A DNA stretch of 64,000 bases from Pseudarthrobacter sulfonivorans (lineage in GTDB: Bacteria > Actinomycetota > Actinomycetes > Actinomycetales > Micrococcaceae), in assembly GCF_014712225.1 (NCBI RefSeq), contig NZ_JACXBW010000002.1:248001-312000 (forward strand). The letters are read 5' to 3'. The position numbers and the translations under genes were made by a program. Shown piece after piece: positions 6,819 through 15,679 of this stretch (the first letter of the stretch is position 1; every line of letters starts with the position of its first letter). A model generated the notes under the pieces. The model was not told the DNA's origin, made no database searches, and saw only the letters and a program-made list of their open reading frames with translations.

Positions 6819-8630
6819 ATGGGCACTGACGGAACGGGCAGCGGGGTCGAGCGGGCGCTGCGTCCTGCCGAGTCTGCTGCTTTGGCCGGGCCGTCAATGG
6901 CTGCCGGCCAAATTGTCGTACCCCCGCTGGATGATGTTCGTATGGGAACCAGTGCGGGGACGGGGGCAGGTATGGAGGCTATTTATGCCACCGTTGCTGC
7001 TCTCGCCGCGCTCGATGCCGATGACGCTGCCCTCGCCTCCGCCGGCGCTTCGGCTGTGGCCGGGGACGGTGTGGATGTGCTGGCGCGGGCGTACGAAATT
7101 CGGCTGGAACGGATGGGGCTGGAAAAGAAGCTGGAGGCCCAGGCCGCAGCCCGGAAGGCCAGGTCCGTAGCCGAAGCCATGGACCTGCAACACGCGATGA
7201 TCCCACCAGACGCAACCCTGCACGAGCGGACCTACACCGAGATGTCCACGGTTGAAGAAATCGGCGGGATCCTGACCATCGGTTCCGGGGCCGCGTCCTC
7301 GTTCGTGGATCAGTCCCGGCAGCTGTGTGCATTGCCGCCGGTCATGGACGCCCTCGCCACAGGCGGCCTCTCCTGGCAGCAGGCACGGATCTTCGCCGAC
7401 GAGACCGAGGCTTTGGACCATCCCGCCGCGGCCGCTTTGGTGGAGCACTTCCTCGACCCAGACGCCCCTAACCAGGCGAGGGGTTGCCCCGCGCCGGAAC
7501 TGGTGCCGGCCCGGTTGCGGGCCAGGCTACGGGGCTGGCGGGAACGACACCACCCGGAATCGATCGAAAAGCGCCACCGCAAGGGCGTGGCGGATCGGCG
7601 CGTGGAATTCACGCCGGACCGTGACGGGATGGCCTGGATTGCTGCCTACCTGCCCGCCGACCAAGCGCTGGCGATTTTGAACGACCTCACTGCCACCGCC
7701 AGAAGCCTCCAAGGCCCCAACGAACCCCGCACCCTCACCCAACTCAAGTCCGACGACTTCGCCAGACGCCTCCTCACCAACAGGACAGCCGCCGCCACCA
7801 TCCCCGCCACCGTCTCCCTCCAAGGCGACGGCGATGCGCAGGAGAACCCGCTTGGCCTGGCCACTCTGGTCGGCTCCGATGAGCCCATGACAGGGTTCTA
7901 CAGCTTCGATACCGTCGCAAACAGTGACCGCCCGGACCAGGCTGAACCGGTGTTGAGCGGAACCACCACGGATCCGGATGCAGGCAAGGTCCCCACGCCC
8001 CGCGCCGAGGTTCTCGTCACCGTCCCGTACTTCGCACTCCTGGGCCTCACCGACGAACCCGCAGAGCTAGACGGTTACGGGCCCATTCCCGCCTCCATGG
8101 CCCGTCAGCTCCTTGCCGGCGGCGCCGAATCCTTCCGCAGGGTCCTGCTCGACCCCAGCGACGGAACACCCCTGGAAATCGGTCGCACCAGTTATCGACT
8201 CACCAAGGCGATGAGAAAAGCGTTGCAGCTGCGGGACGGCAAGTGCGTCTTCCCCGGCTGCAACAACAACTCCTTCGACAACGACACCGACCACCTACAG
8301 GCGTGGCAACACGGCGGAACCACCGGAATCAGCAACCTCGCACAGCTCTGCCCAAAACATCACCGCCTGAAACACAACAGCGGATGGACACCAACTGCCT
8401 CAACCAGAGATGAACCGCCCGGCTGGACATCACCCACCGGCCGCCACTACCAAGCCGAACAACCCGACCGCGAACCACCCCAATGGCCGCCGGGAGTCCT
8501 CCCGCCCCAAATCAGTCCCTCGGAAATCGACCCGCCCAAATTCAGTGGGTCGGAAATAAGTCCACCGGAAAATGGTTCATCCCAGGTCAGTCCGCTGGAA
8601 GGGCTGCTGCTCCAGCTTTTGTCCGGATGA
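6819..8630 (+). CDS. DUF222 domain HNH endonuclease-like protein (13E12 repeat family)
   Basis: About 603 residues from this start. An N-terminal DUF222 region (LARAYEIRLERMGLEKKLEA; LSWQQARIFADETEALDHPA; VEFTPDRDGMAWIAAYLP) is followed by an HNH domain (LRDGKCVFPGCNNNSFDNDT, DHLQAWQHGGTT, LAQLCPKHHRLKH) with the Cys, Asp-His and His-His ligands present. The tail is Pro/Ser-rich with repeated PPxxS-type segments. These multicopy actinobacterial genes are often linked to mobile elements; activity is unproven. The start is uncertain: ATG 6819, 6942 and 6972 are all in frame, and the first two share a duplicated ATGATGTTCKTATGGG context. ATG 6972 has a purine-rich GGGGGCAGG upstream. Confidence 0.82.
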   Translation: MGTDGTGSGVERALRPAESAALAGPSMAAGQIVVPPLDDVRMGTSAGTGAGMEAIYATVAALAALDADDAALASAGASAVAGDGVDVLARAYEIRLERMGLEKKLEAQAAARKARSVAEAMDLQHAMIPPDATLHERTYTEMSTVEEIGGILTIGSGAASSFVDQSRQLCALPPVMDALATGGLSWQQARIFADETEALDHPAAAALVEHFLDPDAPNQARGCPAPELVPARLRARLRGWRERHHPESIEKRHRKGVADRRVEFTPDRDGMAWIAAYLPADQALAILNDLTATARSLQGPNEPRTLTQLKSDDFARRLLTNRTAAATIPATVSLQGDGDAQENPLGLATLVGSDEPMTGFYSFDTVANSDRPDQAEPVLSGTTTDPDAGKVPTPRAEVLVTVPYFALLGLTDEPAELDGYGPIPASMARQLLAGGAESFRRVLLDPSDGTPLEIGRTSYRLTKAMRKALQLRDGKCVFPGCNNNSFDNDTDHLQAWQHGGTTGISNLAQLCPKHHRLKHNSGWTPTASTRDEPPGWTSPTGRHYQAEQPDREPPQWPPGVLPPQISPSEIDPPKFSGSEISPPENGSSQVSPLEGLLLQLLSG

Positions 8631-8906
8631 TGGGCCACATCTTCAAGGTGCTCTAACCACGTACTGAGGCGCGGGTTTTGAGGACATGCGCGAGGGCGGT
8701 GGAGCACGCTTGCCTGCCGGATGAACGGTCACCCAAGGGAGAGGCGGGCATGTAACCACCCGTTCAGGCGGCGTTGGTCCTGGTCCGACGGCGGTTCGCC
8801 CGCCGTGGCCGGTGGCTCCCCGCCAGGTTCCTTCGGCTGGAACTCACGCGCCGCCGTCGTACGCTTTAGCCGGCGCCATAGGAAACCCACAGGTCCGCCG
8901 CCTACG

Positions 8907-9872
8907 ATGGCCCACATGAAAGCTGCCCGGGACGCCCGCTCTGCCGCCGTGCTGATTAACGCCGGATCACGCCGCGGCGCGGCCCACGAACTAGCCGTGG
9001 ACACGATGCGCAAGGCAGGCGTGCCCATCTCCGCCGTGCACCCCGTGCTGTCGGGTGCGGACCTGGCAGGGACGCTTGACCGGGTGCTTGCCGACGGGCA
9101 CGACCTGGTGGTTGTCGGCGGCGGCGACGGGACGGTGTCCTACGCCGCCGGTCGGGTTGTCGGCACCAACATGGTGCTCGGCGTTCTGCCGCTGGGCACC
9201 GCCAACGACTTCGCCCGCACGCTGGAGATACCGAACAATCTTGCCAAGGCGTGCGCTGCCGTCGCGGAAGGCAAGGTGGTGGACATCGACCTCGGCCGGG
9301 CCAACGGTGAGCCATTCCTCAACGTCGCGTCCGTGGGCTTGTCGGTGGCTGTTACCGAGGCACTGAGCCCCCGCCTGAAGCGGTACATCGGGCCCTTGGC
9401 GTACAGCATCGCGACGCTGCGGGCCTACGCCCGGCACAAGCCGTTTCGGGCCCGTCTCGAGTTCCCGGACGGGGACCACGAGCCGCTGGAGCTCGGGGAC
9501 CTGCTTCAGGTGGCCGTCGGCAACGGGCGGCACTACGGCGGCGGCAACACGGTCTCCCCCACCGCAGGGATCGATGACCATCTCCTTGACATCTACGCCA
9601 TCCTGGCCGGCCCGCTCCGGGAGCATGTGAGCATCGCACGGCTGCTCAAGGACGGCAGCTTCATCGAGCACGACCGGGTGTACCACCTGACCAGCCGGCA
9701 TGTCCGGCTGGTCACCGAGCCGCCGCTGCCGGTGAACCTCGACGGCGAGATCGCCACCACCACGCCGGCCGACTTCACCATCCAGCGCAACGCCGTCCAC
9801 GTCGTGGTGCCCCAAAGCAGCACCAGCGCATTGTTCGACGGACCGGGCGCCGCGAACTGGCCGCCAATTTGA
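8907..9872 (+). CDS. Diacylglycerol kinase-family lipid kinase
   Basis: About 321 residues, usual for bacterial DagK/YegS-type lipid kinases, which phosphorylate diacylglycerol or related lipids at the membrane. Seen: the nucleotide-binding VVVGGGDGTVSYAAGRVV, the PLGTANDFARTLEIP motif, and the C-terminal beta-sandwich with VNLDGEIA. The frame is open from 8721, but the preceding segment is arginine-rich and unlike the family; the ATG at 8907 (or 8916) fits the family N-terminus (AAVLINAGSRRGAA). It stands alone between the HNH gene and the padR unit. Confidence 0.88.
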   Translation: MAHMKAARDARSAAVLINAGSRRGAAHELAVDTMRKAGVPISAVHPVLSGADLAGTLDRVLADGHDLVVVGGGDGTVSYAAGRVVGTNMVLGVLPLGTANDFARTLEIPNNLAKACAAVAEGKVVDIDLGRANGEPFLNVASVGLSVAVTEALSPRLKRYIGPLAYSIATLRAYARHKPFRARLEFPDGDHEPLELGDLLQVAVGNGRHYGGGNTVSPTAGIDDHLLDIYAILAGPLREHVSIARLLKDGSFIEHDRVYHLTSRHVRLVTEPPLPVNLDGEIATTTPADFTIQRNAVHVVVPQSSTSALFDGPGAANWPPI

Positions 9873-9879
9873 GAACTGT

Positions 9880-9915
9880 TTACACGTGCGTAAGGGCTTA
9901 CACGTGCGTAACGGC
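9880..9915 (+). repeat. Two tandem 18-bp units (possible operator)
   Basis: TTACACGTGCGTAAGGGC is followed directly by TTACACGTGCGTAACGGC, 17 of 18 bases identical, starting 8 bp after the lipid kinase stop. The TTAC...GTAA ends give each unit partial dyad symmetry. The 18-bp period would place two protein-binding sites on nearly the same helix face. It may be a regulator site for the downstream padR unit, although it lies about 165 bp from that start. Confidence 0.5.
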
Positions 9916-10025
9916 GCTTTCGAAAGGGACATCTCACCGATCGTCATCTCCTCGCAATCGCTCGGGCGCAATGTTCGCCTTTCAGGTCAACAGCAACTTT
10001 TTCTGGATGTTCAATCGAGCATGCG

Positions 10026-10069
10026 ATACCTAGATCTACTAGGGTTCAATACCTTACAGTTCTAGGTAT
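10026..10069 (+). promoter_or_regulatory. Inverted repeat upstream of padR (probable operator)
   Basis: Perfect 9-bp arms, ATACCTAGA at 10026-10034 and TCTAGGTAT at 10061-10069, flank a 26-bp spacer ending just before the AGGAGG ribosome site of padR. An inner CCTAG/CTAGG pair overlaps the left arm. PadR regulators commonly repress themselves through such dyads, so autoregulation is likely. Confidence 0.6.
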
Positions 10070-10079
10070 AGGAGGCGCC

Positions 10080-10442
10080 ATGCGCATCGATAAGGATCTG
10101 GTTGCCGCTTCGGCAACCCCGCTGGTGCTGGGGATACTGTCGGAGGGCGATCTGTACGGCTACGCGATCCTTAAGCGCGTGGGCGAGCTTTCGGGCGGTG
10201 GCATGCAATGGACCGACGGCATGCTCTACCCGCTGCTTCACCGGCTGGAACGGCTCGGCTACGTGTCGTCGTCGTGGGGCACCTCGGAGGCCGGGCGTCG
10301 GCGCAAGCATTACGCAATCACGCTGGCGGGCCGGGACGCACTCGCCGACCGGCAGGAGCAGTGGTCCGTCGTCGCCGCGGCACTGCGCCAGGTATGGCAG
10401 ACGGCCCAGCAACCGCCCGCCCCGGCCGCGGGATGGGCATGA
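10080..10442 (+). CDS. PadR-family transcriptional regulator
   Basis: A 120-residue PadR repressor with winged-helix features: PLVLGILSEGDLYGYAILKR, then the MQWTDGMLYPLLHRLERLGY recognition segment, then RRKHYAITLAGRDAL forming the wing. It starts at an ATG with AGGAGG seven bases upstream. The stop codon overlaps the ATG of the following membrane protein as ATGATG, so the two are coupled. PadR plus a membrane protein with a permease-prefix domain is a common actinobacterial pair, with the regulator controlling both. The inducer is unknown. Confidence 0.92.
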   Translation: MRIDKDLVAASATPLVLGILSEGDLYGYAILKRVGELSGGGMQWTDGMLYPLLHRLERLGYVSSSWGTSEAGRRRKHYAITLAGRDALADRQEQWSVVAAALRQVWQTAQQPPAPAAGWA

Positions 10443-11790
10443 TGCAACCGCACGCGGACCTGGAGGCCCAGATCGGCCAGTGGCGCGGGTATGTCCAGCG
10501 TCGCCAGGCGATCTCCGTCGCCGACATCGACGAACTGGAGGACCATCTGCGCGAGCAGATCGCGGACCGCAAGGCGACCGGGCTCGACGACGAGGAAGCC
10601 TTCCTCGTTGCGATCAAGCGACTGGGCAGCCTGGACGCCGTCTCGCGCGAGTTTGCCCGCGAGCACTCCGACCGGCTGTGGAAGCAACTCGTGCTCGTCC
10701 CGGAAGCTTCCGATCACGCCGATGCGCCACAGTGGCGCAAGCTGGCGGTGGTCCTAGCGTTCGCCGTCGGGGCTGGCATTGCGGTCAAGGCCGGGCTGTT
10801 CTTGCTCGACGACGGTGCGGCCCAGGCGCGCAACGTCGGCCTGCTGGTCTTCCCGTTCCTCGCCGGTTATCTCGGGTGGACCCGCAAGCTCACCCTGCGG
10901 GTGGTGGCGATGCTGGTGGTCCCCTTCGCCGCGCTGGCAACCGTAGTCAACCTCTACCCGTTCGCCTCCGGCGGTTCCACCGAGCTGCTCGCCATCCTGC
11001 ACACCCCGGTGGTCCTGTGGCTGCTGGCCGGGGTGGCTTACGCCGGAGGGAGCTGGCGTTCCGACGGCCGGCGCATGGACTTCGCCCGGTTCACGGGTGA
11101 GCTAGCGATCTACTTCACACTCCTGGCCTTGGGCGGCGCCGTCCTGGTGGGGCTCACGTCCGCGGCCATGCAGGTGGTGGGCGTCGATCTTAAACCGATC
11201 CTGGCGGAGTGGATCCTGCCGGTCGCCATGCCGGGTGCCTTCGTCATCGCCGCGTGGCTCGTCGAGGCCAAGCAAAACGTCGTCGAGAACATCGCCCCCG
11301 TCCTCACCCGCCTGTTCACGCCCCTGACCATCGTCATGCTGCTAACCCTCCTGGGCGTGTTCGCGGCCGCCGGCGGAATCGTTGACGTCAGCCGGGACCT
11401 GCTCATCCTCATGGACGCGATCCTCGTGCTGGTGCTGTGCCTGCTCCTCTACTCGATTTCCGCCCGCGACCCGCTCGCTGCGCCCGGACTGGCTGATGCC
11501 CTGCAGTTAGTGCTCGTCGCCGCGGCCCTTACGGTGAACGCGGTCATGCTGACCGCGATGCTGAGCCGTATCGCCGAATTCGGCTTCAGTCCCAACAAAA
11601 TCGCCGCCCTCGGCCTGAACCCCTGCTGCTGGTGCACCTGCTCAGGGCAGCCTGGCTCGGCGTCGGATTCCTGCGCCGGCGGCGTCCGTTCTTACAGCTT
11701 GAGCGCTGGCAGACGACGTACCTACCCGTCTACGGCGCATGGGCCGCCATCGTGGTTGTGGTCTTCCCGCCAGTCTTCGGCTTCTCCTGA
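10439..11790 (+). pseudogene. Permease-prefix-domain membrane protein, frameshifted near its 3' end
   Basis: The protein starts MMQPHADLEAQIGQWRGYVQ, with a helical permease-prefix domain 1 (DIDELEDHLREQIADRKATG; AIKRLGSLDAVSREFAREHS), followed by about eight or nine hydrophobic segments. At 11621-11625 the frame changes. The original frame turns into implausible Cys/Ser/Arg sequence, while the frame one base over encodes LLLVHLLRAAWLGVGFLRRR, then LQLERWQTTYLPVYGAWAAI, VVVVFPPVFGFS and a TGA at 11788-11790. One lost C in the AACCCC run explains it. It may be a true inactivation of the last helices or a sequencing error. As read, the frame continues to 11932. Coupled to padR by overlap. Confidence 0.75.
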
Positions 11791-11873
11791 CAGCAGGGCG
11801 GAGTTACGGCATCATCCCCGGCTACCCCGCCTGGGCTCCCTCATGGTTTCCCGCTCCAGTCCTGATGTTCACC

Positions 11874-11909
11874 CGAAACCGGCCTCCACAGGACGTGGGG
11901 CCGGTTTCG
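11874..11909 (+). terminator. Hairpin after the padR-membrane protein unit
   Basis: A perfect 11-bp stem, CGAAACCGGCC / GGCCGGTTTCG, with a 14-nt loop, 84 bp after the restored stop codon. The only T residues are inside the stem and no T-run follows, so efficiency is uncertain. Its position between the restored stop and the next promoter fits termination. Confidence 0.55.
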
Positions 11910-11981
11910 TGCTCCCGCGCAACGCGTCCTGAAGGCGTTGTTTCCGAAACACGCACGCCTCCGGCACGACTCCCCTTACTG

Positions 11982-12026
11982 TTGACGAGGCAAGTCACGT
12001 AACCGTTTACGTAAACCGTTTGCGTA
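11982..12026 (+). promoter_or_regulatory. Promoter and LacI-type operator of the sugar ABC locus
   Basis: A good -35 hexamer, TTGACG, lies at 11982-11987. About 17 bp later, where the -10 should be, is a perfect palindrome GTTTACGTAAAC (12005-12016). It is flanked by overlapping AACCGTTT half-sites on both sides (GTAACCGTTTAC and GTAAACCGTTTGC). A LacI protein bound here would cover the -10 region. It lies just upstream of the lacI gene at 12063, so autorepression is likely and would extend to any read-through into the transporter genes. Confidence 0.68.
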
Positions 12027-12062
12027 CCTGCCGTCAGACCGCAGTAGAGCCAAGGAGAACCA

Positions 12063-13064
12063 GTGGTAACCATCAGGGACGTCGCCGTGCACGCCGGCGT
12101 ATCCCCCGCCACCGTCTCCCGCGTGGTCAACGGGCTGGTGGGCTACTCGGACGAGACCCGCGAGCGCGTGGAGGAGGCGGTCCGGAAGCTCAGCTACGAA
12201 ACCGACTCCCTGGCACGGGGCCTGAAGACCCGGCAGACCTCAGTCATCGGGCTCCTCGCGCCCATGGTGTCCGATGCACTCGCCTCGCAGGTGATGCAGG
12301 GCGTCGAGGAGGAGGCCCAGGAGCGCGGCTACGCCGTGATGCTGGGCCGCACCGGCGCCAAGTCCGCCTATATCGCCAGCTACCTGCGGACCCTGCGCAC
12401 CTACCGGGCGGCAGGCGTCATCCTGGTCTCCGCGGTCATCAAACCCGAGATCCGGCAGCTGCTGGGACCCACCGTCCCGGTGATCTCCGTGGCCATCAGC
12501 GACAAGTCCGGCTCACCCAGCGTGGCCATCGACGACGAGAAAGCAGCCTACGACGCAACCCGTCATTTGCTGAAACTCGGCCACCGCCGCATCGGGCTCC
12601 TCACCGGCGACCCCGAGTCCATCTTCGTTGCCCAACCCCGGCAGCGCGGCTACCTCAAGGCCATGGCCGAGGACAGGTGTGAACCCGTCACCGCCACCGG
12701 CAACTTCTTCTACGAAAGCGGCGCCCCGGGCCTGGACCACCTGCTGCAGCAGGACCCTGGACTTACCGCCGTCTTCGCCGTCAGCGACGAGATGGCCGCC
12801 GCCGTGGTGAACGAACTGCAGAAACGCGGCCGCCGGGTCCCGGAAGACGTCTCCGTCCTCGGCTTCGACAACACCTCCACCGCGCTGCACGTCCACCCGG
12901 CCCTGAGCACCATGGCCCAGCCGCTGGAGGAAATGGGCCGGATGGCGGTCAAGAAACTCCTCCGCTCCCGCGACCTCGGGCCGCGGATCATGCCCCACAA
13001 GCTCATCGAACGGGGCTCCACCGCCCCGCCGCCCGCCGTCTCCCGGCCTGCCCAACAGACCTAA
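12063..13064 (+). CDS. LacI/GalR-family regulator of the sugar ABC operon
   Basis: A 333-residue LacI-type protein that opens directly with the helix-turn-helix (TIRDVAVHAGVSPATVSRVV), then SLARGLKTRQTSVIGLLAPM and a sugar-binding sensor domain with AVFAVSDEMAAAVVNELQKR and SVLGFDNTSTALHVHP. Start codon GTG at 12063 with AAGGAG upstream. It reads in the same direction as the substrate-binding protein gene 121 bp downstream, and AACCGTTT-type palindromes precede it. By family it should repress the importer until the imported sugar, probably an alpha-glucoside, is present. Confidence 0.92.
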   Translation: MVTIRDVAVHAGVSPATVSRVVNGLVGYSDETRERVEEAVRKLSYETDSLARGLKTRQTSVIGLLAPMVSDALASQVMQGVEEEAQERGYAVMLGRTGAKSAYIASYLRTLRTYRAAGVILVSAVIKPEIRQLLGPTVPVISVAISDKSGSPSVAIDDEKAAYDATRHLLKLGHRRIGLLTGDPESIFVAQPRQRGYLKAMAEDRCEPVTATGNFFYESGAPGLDHLLQQDPGLTAVFAVSDEMAAAVVNELQKRGRRVPEDVSVLGFDNTSTALHVHPALSTMAQPLEEMGRMAVKKLLRSRDLGPRIMPHKLIERGSTAPPPAVSRPAQQT

Positions 13065-13185
13065 CCCCAACACAGCCACCACCCCAAGGCAACGCCCGGC
13101 ACTTCCTGGTGCCGCCGTCGTCGTGATCCCCTGCGCCCTAAACCAACCACCACACCTCGCAAGAACCCCACTGAAGGAGCAACAC

Positions 13186-14499
13186 ATGAGGCAGCGTCGC
13201 CACACCTGGCAGACACTTTTCACCACCACCGCACTGGTGACGGCAGCCGCCGTCGGCCTCACCGCGTGCGGCGGAACCGCCACCGAGCCGAAGGCCGCCC
13301 AGAGCGCGGCGGCGTTCGAAGGCAAAGGCCCCATCAACTACGTCTCCAACCGCGATGCCTCCGGCGCCGCGAACAAGACCATCGAGGAGTGGAATGCCGC
13401 GCACCCGGAGGAGAAGGTCACGTTCATCGAACTGCCCGACTCCGCGGACCAGCAGCGCCAGCAGCTCATCCAGAACGCCCAGATCAAGTCGGACACCTTC
13501 AGCGTGCTGAACCTGGACGTGGTGTGGACCTCCGAGTTCGCCGCCAACAAGTGGATCATGCCGCTGCCCAAGGACGCCGTCCCCACGGACAAGATGATCC
13601 CCGCCACCGTCAACGCCGCAACGTACCGCGACTCCCTGGTGGGCGCCCCCTACTACACCGACGGCGCCCTGTTCTACTTCCGCTCCGACCTGCTCACGGC
13701 CGCCGGCATCGCCGCCCCGCCCAAGACCTGGGACGAGATGAAGGCAGCCTGCACCAAGATCCTGGCCCTCCCCGAAGCCGCCGGCATGTCCTGCTACACC
13801 GGCCAGTTCGACAAGAACGAGGCCCTCACCGTCAACTTCTCCGAGGCCGTGGCCTCTGCCGGCGGCACGGTGGTGGATGCCGAAGGCAAGCCCACCGTCA
13901 ACACCGCCGAAGCCAAGAAGGGACTGAACCTGCTGGTGGACGGCTTCAAGGACGGGCTCTTCCCGTCCGACGCCATCACCTACCTCGAAGAGCAGGGCCG
14001 CCGCGCGTTCCAGGACGGCAAACTCGTCTTTATGCGCAACTGGCCGTTCCTGCACGCCTCCCTGAGCGCCACGGACGGCTCCAGCAAGGTGGCCGGCAAG
14101 TTCGACATCACCTCCATCCCCGGCACCGACGGCCCCGGCGTCTCCACCCTGGGCGGCCGCAGCCTGGCCGTCTCCCCGTTCACCCCGAACAAGGCCACGG
14201 CGCTGGAGTTCGTCAAGTTCTTCACCAGCGAGGAGCAGGCCCAGAAGCGCCTCGCGCTCAGCTCCCGCGCCCCGGTCTACGCCTCCCTGTTCGCGGATCC
14301 CGCCGTCGTCGCCAAGCGCCCGTTCTTCCCCACCCTGCTGACTTCCCTGAACAACGCCCAGCCGCGCCCGAAGGTGGTCCAGTACGGCGCCACCACCAAG
14401 GCCATCCAGGAAGAGGCCTACGCCGCCATCACCGGCGCCAAGGACACGGACACCGCCCTGAACGACATGCAGGCCAAGCTCACCGAGCTGTCCAAGTAA
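13186..14499 (+). CDS. ABC transporter sugar-binding lipoprotein (family 1 solute-binding protein)
   Basis: A 437-residue extracellular substrate-binding protein. An N-terminal signal peptide, MRQRRHTWQTLFTTTALVTA, ends in a lipobox, GLTACGG, so the mature protein is lipid-anchored. The body shows family-1 features: QQLIQNAQIKSDTFSVLNLD, then VVWTSEFAANKWIMPL, then LVFMRNWPF. The frame opens at 13123, but the ATG at 13186 has AAGGAG seven bases upstream and begins the signal peptide. With two permeases and a GH13 enzyme following, the ligand is probably a maltose-, trehalose- or sucrose-like alpha-glucoside. No ATPase gene is present, so a shared MsiK-type ATPase elsewhere is expected. Confidence 0.92.
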   Translation: MRQRRHTWQTLFTTTALVTAAAVGLTACGGTATEPKAAQSAAAFEGKGPINYVSNRDASGAANKTIEEWNAAHPEEKVTFIELPDSADQQRQQLIQNAQIKSDTFSVLNLDVVWTSEFAANKWIMPLPKDAVPTDKMIPATVNAATYRDSLVGAPYYTDGALFYFRSDLLTAAGIAAPPKTWDEMKAACTKILALPEAAGMSCYTGQFDKNEALTVNFSEAVASAGGTVVDAEGKPTVNTAEAKKGLNLLVDGFKDGLFPSDAITYLEEQGRRAFQDGKLVFMRNWPFLHASLSATDGSSKVAGKFDITSIPGTDGPGVSTLGGRSLAVSPFTPNKATALEFVKFFTSEEQAQKRLALSSRAPVYASLFADPAVVAKRPFFPTLLTSLNNAQPRPKVVQYGATTKAIQEEAYAAITGAKDTDTALNDMQAKLTELSK

Positions 14500-14517
14500 C
14501 CCGCAGTCCGGACCACT

Positions 14518-14554
14518 TGCCTGGCCGGCCGGTCCTACCACGGCCGGCCAGGCA
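14518..14554 (+). other. Intercistronic hairpin between binding protein and permease genes
   Basis: A perfect 14-bp GC-rich stem, TGCCTGGCCGGCCG / CGGCCGGCCAGGCA, with a 9-nt loop lies in the 82-bp gap. No T-run follows. In ABC importer operons such structures commonly protect the upstream mRNA or cause partial termination, giving more binding protein than permease. Confidence 0.6.
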
Positions 14555-14581
14555 CACTGCAACTCCAGTTAGGTACCCAGC

Positions 14582-15679
14582 ATGACCTCCACCGTCCCGT
14601 CCCCCGGCGCGCAGACCGGCACACTCCAGCGAACCACCCCGCCCCGGCCAGCCACGCCGCGCCAATCAACCACACGGCGCAAACGCGGCAACCGCTCCCC
14701 CGGCGAAGGCCGCATGGCCGCGATGCTGCTCTCCCCCACCATCCTGGTACTGGCCCTGGTCATCATGTACCCGCTGCTGTCCGCGGTGCACCAGTCCCTG
14801 TTCCGCGCCGAATCCGGCCTGGACGCGGACGGCTTCGTCTCCGAGGTGGAATCCTTCGTGGGCCTGGCCAACTACGCCGATCTCTTTGTGGGCGAATCCG
14901 GCCGGCGCTTCCTGAACGCGTTCGCGAACACCACCTTCTTCACGGTCACCACGGTGTTCCTCGAAACCGTCCTGGGCCTCTGCATGGCCCTGGCCATGAA
15001 CCGCGCCTTCCGCGGCCGGTCCTTCCTGCGCGCCAGCATCCTGGTCCCCTGGGCCGTGCCCACCGCCGTCTCCGGCCTGCTGTGGCGCTGGATTTTCCAG
15101 TCCGACGGCATCGCCAACAACCTGCTCGGCAGCGAAGTCCTCTGGACCGCCGAAGGCAACGCCTCCAAGCTCGCCGTCATCATCGCCGAAGTCTGGAAGA
15201 CCGCCCCGTTCATCGGGCTTCTTGTCCTCGCCGGCATGCAGATCATCCCCGCCGAAGTCTACGAAGCCGCCAAGATCGACGGCGCCGGCTGGTGGCGGCA
15301 GCTCGGCTCCATCACCCTGCCGCTGGTCAAGCCCACGCTCCTGGTGGCCGTGCTGTTCCGCATGCTCGACGCGCTGCGCATGTTCGACCTTCCCTTCGTC
15401 CTGGTGGGCCCCGGCAAGGAATCGGTGGAAACCCTCTCCATGCTGGCCTGGGACGAATCCAACCAGCTCCGCTACGGCTCCGCCTCCGCGTTCGCCGTGG
15501 TCCTCTTCCTGTACGTCGCCGTCGTCGCCATCGTGTTCGTGAAGGTGCTCGGGGCGGACGTCACCGGCGCCAAGGAACTGAAGCTGATGTCCAAGAAATC
15601 ACGCACCAAGGCAACCCGCACGCGGGATATCGCTGACCGGGAAATCGCTGAACAGAAGAAGGCCGAGGCCACCCGATGA
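14582..15679 (+). CDS. Sugar ABC transporter permease (MalF type)
   Basis: A 365-residue inner-membrane permease with six or more predicted helices and the EAA loop (EVYEAAKIDGAGWWRQLGSI, then TLPLVKPTLLV) that docks the ATPase. It carries a basic, Ser/Thr-rich N-terminal extension of about 45 residues before the first helix (MLLSPTILVLALVIMYPLLS). Its stop overlaps the ATG of the next permease by ATGA. It is the first of the two permease subunits and pairs with the lipoprotein encoded upstream. Confidence 0.92.
   Translation: MTSTVPSPGAQTGTLQRTTPPRPATPRQSTTRRKRGNRSPGEGRMAAMLLSPTILVLALVIMYPLLSAVHQSLFRAESGLDADGFVSEVESFVGLANYADLFVGESGRRFLNAFANTTFFTVTTVFLETVLGLCMALAMNRAFRGRSFLRASILVPWAVPTAVSGLLWRWIFQSDGIANNLLGSEVLWTAEGNASKLAVIIAEVWKTAPFIGLLVLAGMQIIPAEVYEAAKIDGAGWWRQLGSITLPLVKPTLLVAVLFRMLDALRMFDLPFVLVGPGKESVETLSMLAWDESNQLRYGSASAFAVVLFLYVAVVAIVFVKVLGADVTGAKELKLMSKKSRTKATRTRDIADREIAEQKKAEATR

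Noticed and set aside
13138..14562. 474-codon reverse open frame opposite the sugar-binding lipoprotein gene
   Set aside because: Extremely Gly/Val/Glu-rich sequence with no family resemblance; the forward frame has a lipobox, ribosome site and operon context. It is a high-GC shadow.
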